From positions 1-64,000 of the forward strand of contig CANTEG010000001.1 in NCBI GenBank assembly GCA_947652735.1: DNA of 64,000 nt, written 5' to 3'. This document shows positions 53,738 to 60,302 of the stretch, one piece after another (the stretch's first letter is position 1; every line of letters starts with the position of its first letter). The notes beneath the pieces were generated by a model. It was not told the DNA's origin, ran no database searches, and saw only the letters and a program-made list of their open reading frames with translations. The DNA comes from an uncultured Lachnospiraceae bacterium. GTDB taxonomy: Bacteria > Bacillota > Clostridia > Lachnospirales > Lachnospiraceae. A program made the position numbers and the translations under genes.

Positions 53738-54790
53738 TTACATCTGTTTCTTCATGGCAGCCTGATCTTGAGCATATATGAGTGCATTATCTCTTGTAAT
53801 GGAACCATTTCTGTAAAGCTCCATAATGAAGTCATCCATGGTAACCATTCCCTGTGCCCTGCTTGTCTGTATGGAGGACTGAATCTGGTGCGTCTTTGCC
53901 TCACGGATAAGACTTCGTATTGCCGAGCTTGCAAGCATAACCTCGAAAGCCGCAACTCGTCCATTTCCGTCAGCAGTCGGTATCAGCGACTGTGATATAA
54001 CACCCTCAAGAACCATGGAGAGCTGTATACGTGTCTGTTGCTGCTGATGCGGTGGGAATACGTCAACAATACGGTCGATTGTTGATGCTGCACCAATTGT
54101 ATGCAGTGTGGAGAAAACCAAGTGACCTGTCTCAGCAGCGGTTATGGCTGTGGAGATAGTCTCCAAGTCTCTCATCTCTCCTACAAGTATGATATCAGGG
54201 TCCTCACGGAGTGCAGCTCTAAGTGCGTTAGCATAGGAAAGTGTATCCATACCGATTTCTCTTTGGTTTACAACTGACTTTTTGTGCTTGTGTACATACT
54301 CGATAGGATCCTCAAGTGTTATAATATGGTCTGTAAGATTCTCGTTTGCCTTATTTATAATAGAAGCAAGTGTTGTCGACTTACCAGAACCTGTAGGACC
54401 TGTTACAAGAACCAGACCCCTTTTCTTTTTGTAAAGCTGTACAACCGAATCCGGTATACCAAGCATATCCGGTCTCGGAATCTGTGTATCTACCTTTCTG
54501 TATGCAGCAGCCATGTTACCCCTGTCCATAAAAACGTTTACACGGAAACGTCCTGTCTCTGCTGATGCATATGAGAAGTCGACCTCGCCCCTTTCCTTCA
54601 GAATTGCCTTATGCCTCTCATGCATGGTTGAACCTATTGCTTCAGCAACATCCGCCGGTGCAAGAGGCGGAACTTCAACCTCTGTAAGCTTTCCATGTAT
54701 ACGAAGCTTTGGCGGTATACCACAAGCTATATGTACATCGGATGCATTCTGCTCTACCGCAAATGCCAGTAACTCCTTCATATCTAACAT
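53738..54790 (-). CDS. pilT: Type IV pilus retraction ATPase PilT
   Basis: 350 residues; a hexameric AAA-like ATPase that depolymerises the pilus and drives twitching or DNA uptake. Walker A GPTGSGKSTT, the Asp box IITLEDPIE, Walker B ILVGEMRDLET, the His box STLHTIGAAST and the retraction signature AIRSLIRE near the C-terminus (canonical AIRNLIRE) are all present. The C-terminal length is normal and the N-terminal PAS-like domain (SDVHIACG) is complete. It is the second gene of the locus, after pilB, with an 82-base gap, and precedes the pilC promoter region. Its presence predicts dynamic, retractable pili. Confidence 0.95.
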   Translation of the reverse strand: MLDMKELLAFAVEQNASDVHIACGIPPKLRIHGKLTEVEVPPLAPADVAEAIGSTMHERHKAILKERGEVDFSYASAETGRFRVNVFMDRGNMAAAYRKVDTQIPRPDMLGIPDSVVQLYKKKRGLVLVTGPTGSGKSTTLASIINKANENLTDHIITLEDPIEYVHKHKKSVVNQREIGMDTLSYANALRAALREDPDIILVGEMRDLETISTAITAAETGHLVFSTLHTIGAASTIDRIVDVFPPHQQQQTRIQLSMVLEGVISQSLIPTADGNGRVAAFEVMLASSAIRSLIREAKTHQIQSSIQTSRAQGMVTMDDFIMELYRNGSITRDNALIYAQDQAAMKKQM

Positions 54791-54872
54791 TATATATACA
54801 TCTCCTTTTCGTGAATTTTTCTTTTATATTTGTTTGTGTGAATATTATTTCAGGTTGTAATCACCTATTATA

Positions 54873-56594
54873 TTAATATTCGTCTCCTGTCTCGTATGTT
54901 ATCTTTTTCATCTCTGAAAGTGATGTAATACCGTTCAAAACGTGTTTTGCCGCACCCATCTTAAGTGTAAGCATACCTTCTGAAAGCGCCTGTTTTTCAA
55001 TAACATCCGCAGTCGACCCCTTTGCGATAACCGCTTGAAGTGATTTTGATACAGGCATCATCTCATACACACCGATACGTCCTGAATATCCTGTCTCACC
55101 GCAAAGTGTACATCCCGCTGGTTCGTATACAATAACATCCTCGTCCATATCCTTCACACCGAGTATAACCTTCTCGTCATCATCCGCAAGTCTCGCCTGT
55201 TTACAGGAACCACAAAGTCTTCTCACAAGTCTTTGTGCGATAACTCCCACAAGTGCATCTCCTGCAACGTACGGCTCAATTCCCATATCTATAATACGGG
55301 TAACCGTAGATGCAGCCGAGTTTGTATGGAGTGTTGAAACAACCAAGTGACCTGTGATAGCGGCCTGAACAGCAATACTTGCAGTCTCACCATCACGAAT
55401 CTCTCCTATCATAATGATATCAGGGTCCTGACGAAGTATGGAACGAAGTGCCGCCGCAAATGTCATATCAGCCTTGACATTAACCTGTACCTGATTGATA
55501 CCATCAATATTTGCCTCCACAGGGTCCTCAACCGTGATTATGTTAACATCCTCAGTATTGAGCTCACTCAATGATGTATAAAGCGTTGTTGACTTACCGG
55601 AACCTGTAGGACCCGTAACAAGAATAATTCCATGGGGGTTACTGAGTATACCATCAAATACCTTAAGCTCTTCCGGTCCGAATCCAAGGGCACTCTTAGG
55701 TTTTGTAAGACCATCCTTGGAAGTAAGTCTCATAACCGTCTTTTCGCCGTATACCGTTGGGAGCATGGAAACACGGACATCATACTCTCGTCTGTCAACC
55801 ATTATGGTAATACGACCGTCCTGCGGTTTTCTCTTCTCAGCGATATCCATACCACCTATGATTTTGATACGGGCACTGATTGCAGACAGGAGACTGTAAT
55901 CATATGTCATAACCTGCTTCAATGCACCATCTATTCTGTACCTTACACGAACACTCATCTCCAACGGTTCAATATGTATATCAGATGCTCTTTGTCTTAC
56001 TCCACCTTCTATAATCTGCTTTACAAGAAGAACAATAGGAGAATTTTCTATGTCCTCATTTAATGCTTCTTCTTCGGTCTCGGTTATGCCATCGGCCTCA
56101 CGCTCTTTTCTGTACTGCTCCGCAGCCTCCATAGCCTGGGCATTACCGTAGTATTTTCCGATTGCCTCATTCAGGTCATCCTCCATGGCAAGGAGTGGTT
56201 CAACCTGCGTGTTGGTTGCGATACCAATGTCATCCACTGCGTTAAGATCCATCGGATCAGCCATTGCAACCCGAAGCACGTTAGGATTCATTTCATCATA
56301 TCCAATCGGTATTGCCTTGTACTTGTTGACAAGGTTCTCCGGAACAAGCTTCAGTATATCATCATCCAGCTTACATGCCTTAAGCTCTATGAAATCAATA
56401 CCCATCTGAGTTGTAAGAACCGTAACAAGGAGATCCTGACTGATAAGACCAAGCTGCATTATGACATTACCAATCCGTCCGCCATTTTCTTTTTGGTAGG
56501 CAAGTGCTTCCTGAAGCTCATCTTCCGTTATTGCTCCTGCTTCTACAAGCAAATCACCTACACGAATTTTCTTTCTTCCACTAGTAATTCGCAT
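54873..56594 (-). CDS. pilB: Type IV pilus extension ATPase PilB with MshEN domain
   Basis: 573 residues; the cytoplasmic hexameric ATPase that powers pilus assembly. The N-terminal MshEN domain has two matching 24-residue motifs, at 11-34 and 40-63, separated by five residues. Each starts RxG, has a Gly at position 10 and ends L(x)xQ, exactly the tandem pattern known to bind c-di-GMP in MshE-type ATPases. The ATPase core has Walker A GPTGSGKSTT, IITVEDPVE, Walker B IIMIGEIRDGET and the His box STLHTNSA. A zinc tetracysteine motif is visible in CGSCKQ and CTLCGETG. The ATG at 56594 is chosen because GAGAGGG lies nine bases upstream. First gene of the locus. Confidence 0.95.
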   Translation of the reverse strand: MRITSGRKKIRVGDLLVEAGAITEDELQEALAYQKENGGRIGNVIMQLGLISQDLLVTVLTTQMGIDFIELKACKLDDDILKLVPENLVNKYKAIPIGYDEMNPNVLRVAMADPMDLNAVDDIGIATNTQVEPLLAMEDDLNEAIGKYYGNAQAMEAAEQYRKEREADGITETEEEALNEDIENSPIVLLVKQIIEGGVRQRASDIHIEPLEMSVRVRYRIDGALKQVMTYDYSLLSAISARIKIIGGMDIAEKRKPQDGRITIMVDRREYDVRVSMLPTVYGEKTVMRLTSKDGLTKPKSALGFGPEELKVFDGILSNPHGIILVTGPTGSGKSTTLYTSLSELNTEDVNIITVEDPVEANIDGINQVQVNVKADMTFAAALRSILRQDPDIIMIGEIRDGETASIAVQAAITGHLVVSTLHTNSAASTVTRIIDMGIEPYVAGDALVGVIAQRLVRRLCGSCKQARLADDDEKVILGVKDMDEDVIVYEPAGCTLCGETGYSGRIGVYEMMPVSKSLQAVIAKGSTADVIEKQALSEGMLTLKMGAAKHVLNGITSLSEMKKITYETGDEY

Positions 56595-56709
56595 ACACAC
56601 ATTCCCTCTCATCATAATATAGTTAGTTGTTTATAGTATACCACAAGACATGCTGTATGGGAAGAAAAAATATAAATTGTTTTAGGGAATCTGAATCGTA
56701 CGAAGGCTT

Positions 56710-58140
56710 TTACACAATCTCCAAATCGTCCCTGTCACGGAGCATATATTTCTTTAAAGGCGTTATGCTTGCAATCAGGTAAAGCAGTCCTCCAAAAATT
56801 GCGGTAAATCCGCTCCCTGTCGTAAACAGGAATATATCGCTGTGTATTATGCCTGTCATCGGATTGTATACAAATAGCATGGATACCACAAATGCAATGA
56901 TAAGACAACCGATACCCACAAAATTAAATCCGCCCGTAAACTTATACGCGTCATGTCCATCCAATCCGTATGCCGATTTCAGTGACAGCTTTCTCTTTTT
57001 TACAATCAGATAATCCACCAGTGTCATACCGATGATAGGTCCCTGTATGTATGCGGCAAGTGATATAAATGCACCAAAGTGATCATTTACACCACCCCAT
57101 ATTGTAAGTCCGCTGACATACACCATCGCAATGATAACCAACAACTTATAGCTGACCTTCGGCATACCACTCTTTACAATCATACAGTTTACATACGAGC
57201 CGGTTCCCTGAGTACCTACATTTGCAAAAGCAACCATCAGTAAGCTTAAAAGGGCAAAGCCCGAACCACAAAGCGTAGACAGCATTGCCGTTGGGTCACT
57301 TTCATATATTCCTGTCTTAACATACATAGCAAACGCCATGACGCCGCCTGCTGCCACAAAGAAAGGAGCAACGATACCATAGGAAATAGCCGTACCCCAA
57401 AAACCACTTCTCTCTGACCTTGCAAGCCTCGGCATTACAAGTGCCTGTGTTGACCACGAGAATGCAAAGGCTACATTTCCCTCTGCCGACAGCATAAAAT
57501 TAACAAGGGAAGAATTGCCATTATCAACAACCGGCTTCACCGCTGCAATATCTGATAAAGGCACTGCCGTAAAGCAAAGTCCCACTACAATGGCTCCCAC
57601 AATCAACAGTGCTGTTACCAAAAACCGGTTTGTCCACTTTATTACATCAGGTCCGCCTAAGGCAATCAGCGTTCCAAGAACAACACAAAGCGTCCCCAGT
57701 ACCGGGTTCCAAATATCCGGATTTAGGTGCAGTCCAAAATTACCTGCAAGATTAATCATGGATGATGAAAATAGATTTGCTGCAACTGCATACCAGCCGA
57801 AATTAGCAAGACTGATTATCGTTGCAATTACTGCAACTCCCTTTGCTCCAAGCACGGAACGCAGCCATATCCACAAATCAATTCCGTACCTTACGGCAAA
57901 CAATACCGGAATACACTCAATAATTATCCAAACGATATTAAAACAGAAAATGTTGATAAGCAGCTGCTTGAAGGTCAAAAACTGTGCCCCGTATGCTCCC
58001 TGTGTGTAGCACCATGTTGCAATGGCAAAGCCGCTTGTTGAAAGAAGCAAATCAATAAAAGTATACTGTCTGTCCTTTTTCAGCATCGGCACAACGCCCG
58101 TAACTGTTTCCTGTCTTATGTAATCTGCATTTTTTCCCAT
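56710..58140 (-). CDS. NCS1-family permease (cytosine/purine/choline-type)
   Basis: 476 residues with about 12 membrane helices. It has the NCS1 layout: an N-terminal RQETVTGVVPML, LSTSGFAIATWCYTQGA in the first helix pair, then LGTLIALGGPDVIKWTNRFL and a central substrate helix with EGNVAFAFSWSTQALVMPRLARSE. The family carries cytosine, purines, hydantoins, thiamine and related molecules. The ATG at 58140 overlaps the stop of the 64-residue gene (TAATG), and the 64-residue gene overlaps the LicC-LicA fusion gene. Coupling to a choline kinase gene suggests that this permease imports choline or a related quaternary amine, which would be a new substrate for NCS1; that is inferred, and the usual choline permease LicB is absent here. 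Confidence 0.75.
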   Translation of the reverse strand: MGKNADYIRQETVTGVVPMLKKDRQYTFIDLLLSTSGFAIATWCYTQGAYGAQFLTFKQLLINIFCFNIVWIIIECIPVLFAVRYGIDLWIWLRSVLGAKGVAVIATIISLANFGWYAVAANLFSSSMINLAGNFGLHLNPDIWNPVLGTLCVVLGTLIALGGPDVIKWTNRFLVTALLIVGAIVVGLCFTAVPLSDIAAVKPVVDNGNSSLVNFMLSAEGNVAFAFSWSTQALVMPRLARSERSGFWGTAISYGIVAPFFVAAGGVMAFAMYVKTGIYESDPTAMLSTLCGSGFALLSLLMVAFANVGTQGTGSYVNCMIVKSGMPKVSYKLLVIIAMVYVSGLTIWGGVNDHFGAFISLAAYIQGPIIGMTLVDYLIVKKRKLSLKSAYGLDGHDAYKFTGGFNFVGIGCLIIAFVVSMLFVYNPMTGIIHSDIFLFTTGSGFTAIFGGLLYLIASITPLKKYMLRDRDDLEIV

Positions 58141-58334
58141 TACTGTATCACCCCTGTCATGCAAAGTGCAATCAGTACCGCACTTACTATAAATCCCGCA
58201 ATCATAACGATTACATCCACCTTGCCAATTCTTTTTGGAAATTCATAATCAGGCTGTTCCATTTCATTCAACCGTTTTTCCGTCTCTGATGAAATAAGCT
58301 CCTCAAGAGACAGTTCCTTTTCTTCCTTACTCAT
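58140..58334 (-). CDS. 64-residue single-helix membrane protein
   Basis: A small protein with an acidic, Glu-rich cytoplasmic N-terminus (SKEEKELSLEELISSETEKRL), a short basic segment (EFPKRIGK) and one membrane helix near the C-terminus (VDVIVMIAGFIVSAVLIALCM). The ATG at 58334 has GAAGGAGAGAGC upstream and lies eight bases inside the end of the LicC-LicA gene; the permease start overlaps its stop by one base. So it is translated between kinase and permease. Such a protein is too small for a transporter, but its position suggests an accessory or regulatory subunit of the permease. Family not recognised. Confidence 0.7.
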   Translation of the reverse strand: MSKEEKELSLEELISSETEKRLNEMEQPDYEFPKRIGKVDVIVMIAGFIVSAVLIALCMTGVIQ

Positions 58335-60120
58335 AGCTCTCTCCTTCGTTATTATCAAAATATTTTTTCGCTTCCCTACTGTATGTCTTTGTGTATTTAT
58401 ACCAAATATACAGATACTCACCGACATCATTTCCAACACTGTTTTGATAAATCGCCCACAAAAACCAATAATATGCCGCTGCCGCTATATAGGTATAAAA
58501 ATACCTTCTTTCCTTTGTGTCAGCCTCATACCCCAAATACAGTTTGATTATCCCGTCGGCTTCCTCTTTCGTATAATCCGAGCAGGCAATAAACGTACCA
58601 ATATCACCGCCCCTATAAGCCATTCCTGAATACTCCCAGTCAATGAGATACATTTTCCCCGAAGCATCAACGAGAAAATTGGGGTCATAGCTGTCACAGT
58701 GGCAAAGACATTTTTCGTTATCCTCCTGAAGGATAAGATTACGGAGCTTTTCCATTGTATCATGCAGCTCCTGCATATCCTCAAACTGATTATTCCCCCG
58801 TTCCTCAAGACGCTCCTCAAACTTACGGATTTCCTCCCAGATATCAAATATAAAATCGGTCTTTAAATTGCATGTATGGAGTCTTCTCACCATGCTTATG
58901 GCTTCCTCTACCTGTTCCTTGTCATGATAATCAAGAGTTTGGGCATTCTCTATATAATGGGAAATCTTCCATCCGTCTTTTTCGTCCATACAGATAAATG
59001 TATCATCAAGCCCCAGCCTTTTTGCAATTTCCAGTGATTTCTTTTCACTCATCCGATTTATGAAATTGGAGGTACCTACCCCTGGATGTCTGTACACATA
59101 TTCCTTTCCATTTACGGTAAAGCGGAAAGAAAAATTGGTAAGTCCCTTTTTAATCGGAACAATATTTGTTATATTTTCCTCTTTTACATTTAATGCTGTA
59201 CATATATTGGTAAATATTTTGGAATTTGCATTTTTTAAATACTTATCATCAAAGCCCCTAAGCTCCTCCAAGGAATCAAACTCCTTGATTTTATCAGCGT
59301 CATATTTTCTGATGTATAAATCAAGCTCCTTAATATGACGTATATAAAAGTCTTCCCAAAGCTGCTGCTTCGTCAGGGGGTCGTCATATTCATTTCTTAA
59401 AATCCTGACAAAGCTTTTGCTAAACTCCCTGTCAAAATACACGTGCCCCAGCATATACCATGAAGCCTGTCCGCCTATGGTCACCTTTGTTATCCGCCCC
59501 TTATTATTAAAAGATAAACAATATTCATCTGTTTTAGCCGCCTCATATACAGCGGCATAGTAAGCTCTATACACATAAGGCTCAAAGGGATTTTCAGTAA
59601 AATAGTTGTCTGATGAGCATATATATGTGTTGTCCAGCCTATTGGCCACACGAATTAATGTAGAAGTATTATTATATCTGTAATAATCATCATTAATGAC
59701 AATATTTACATTATATTTATCTTCTAAATAAAAGAGCTGCTCCTTCAAGTAGCCCACAACAACCGTTATATCAGTTATGCCTGCCTCCTGAAGCTGCTTA
59801 ATTTCCCTTTCAATGAGTATCTCTCCCTTTACCTTAAGCAACGCCTTTGGCTTTTCATATGAAAGAGGAACGAATCTGCTGCTCATACCTGCCGCCATAA
59901 TAACTGCATTTTTAACCTTGTATGATTCCATAGCTTCATATCCTACAGAAGAAATCTGCATATCATTGTTTAAAAGTCCTGCTTCCGCAAGTTCCTTTAC
60001 AGCCTCATTAATCTTACCTAAGGAATATCCCGTTTCCCCTGCAAGCTCTCTCTGCGTAAATTTATAACCCTGCTTTTGAATAACCGTATAAAGTATTTTA
60101 AATTGTGTTTCTGTCAACAT
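58327..60120 (-). CDS. HTH-cytidylyltransferase-choline kinase fusion (LicC-LicA type)
   Basis: 597 residues in three parts. Residues 1-65 are a winged-helix HTH (TQRELAGETGYSLGKINEAVKEL). Residues 70-290 are a nucleotidyltransferase with AAGMSSRFVPLSYEKPKALLKVKGE, NDDYYRYNNTSTLIRV and SDNYFTENPF, as in LicC CTP:phosphocholine cytidylyltransferase. Residues 310-590 are an aminoglycoside/choline-kinase fold with HCDSYDPNFLVDASG, IDWEYSGMAYRGGDIGTF and a Lys/Glu-rich end, as in LicA. In pneumococcus LicA and LicC are separate and activate choline for teichoic acid decoration. Here both are fused with a DNA-binding-like domain. GGGAG precedes the ATG. The gene leads a coupled operon with the small protein and the permease. 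Confidence 0.85.
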   Translation of the reverse strand: MLTETQFKILYTVIQKQGYKFTQRELAGETGYSLGKINEAVKELAEAGLLNNDMQISSVGYEAMESYKVKNAVIMAAGMSSRFVPLSYEKPKALLKVKGEILIEREIKQLQEAGITDITVVVGYLKEQLFYLEDKYNVNIVINDDYYRYNNTSTLIRVANRLDNTYICSSDNYFTENPFEPYVYRAYYAAVYEAAKTDEYCLSFNNKGRITKVTIGGQASWYMLGHVYFDREFSKSFVRILRNEYDDPLTKQQLWEDFYIRHIKELDLYIRKYDADKIKEFDSLEELRGFDDKYLKNANSKIFTNICTALNVKEENITNIVPIKKGLTNFSFRFTVNGKEYVYRHPGVGTSNFINRMSEKKSLEIAKRLGLDDTFICMDEKDGWKISHYIENAQTLDYHDKEQVEEAISMVRRLHTCNLKTDFIFDIWEEIRKFEERLEERGNNQFEDMQELHDTMEKLRNLILQEDNEKCLCHCDSYDPNFLVDASGKMYLIDWEYSGMAYRGGDIGTFIACSDYTKEEADGIIKLYLGYEADTKERRYFYTYIAAAAYYWFLWAIYQNSVGNDVGEYLYIWYKYTKTYSREAKKYFDNNEGESYE

Positions 60121-60248
60121 ATGTTTCTCCCATGTGTATCATATTTCAATCAGATTATATGTTCATATTTTAATTAATTATACAGAAAAATGAACGCTTA
60201 AATAATACTTCCTATTATCCATTTTGTCAATACCTAAGAACAAGGCAC

Positions 60249-60299
60249 AAAAGAAGCTGTTGCCATACGAAGAATCGTGCGACAGCAGCTTCCTTTTTT
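60249..60299. terminator. Bidirectional hairpin between the LicCA and YidC-fusion genes
   Basis: GAAGCTG pairs with CAGCTTC, with an inner ACGA/TCGT stem and mismatches between. CCTTTTTTG follows on the plus strand. Read on the minus strand it ends the YidC-fusion transcript (stop at 60303). It shares a GCGACAGC element with the hairpins at 12638 and 36165. Confidence 0.7.
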
Positions 60300-60302
60300 G
60301 TT

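Noticed and set aside
56595-56709. Candidate promoter directly upstream of pilB.
   Set aside because: TATACT and TATATT occur, but no matching -35 element at 16-18 bases; not reported as a feature.
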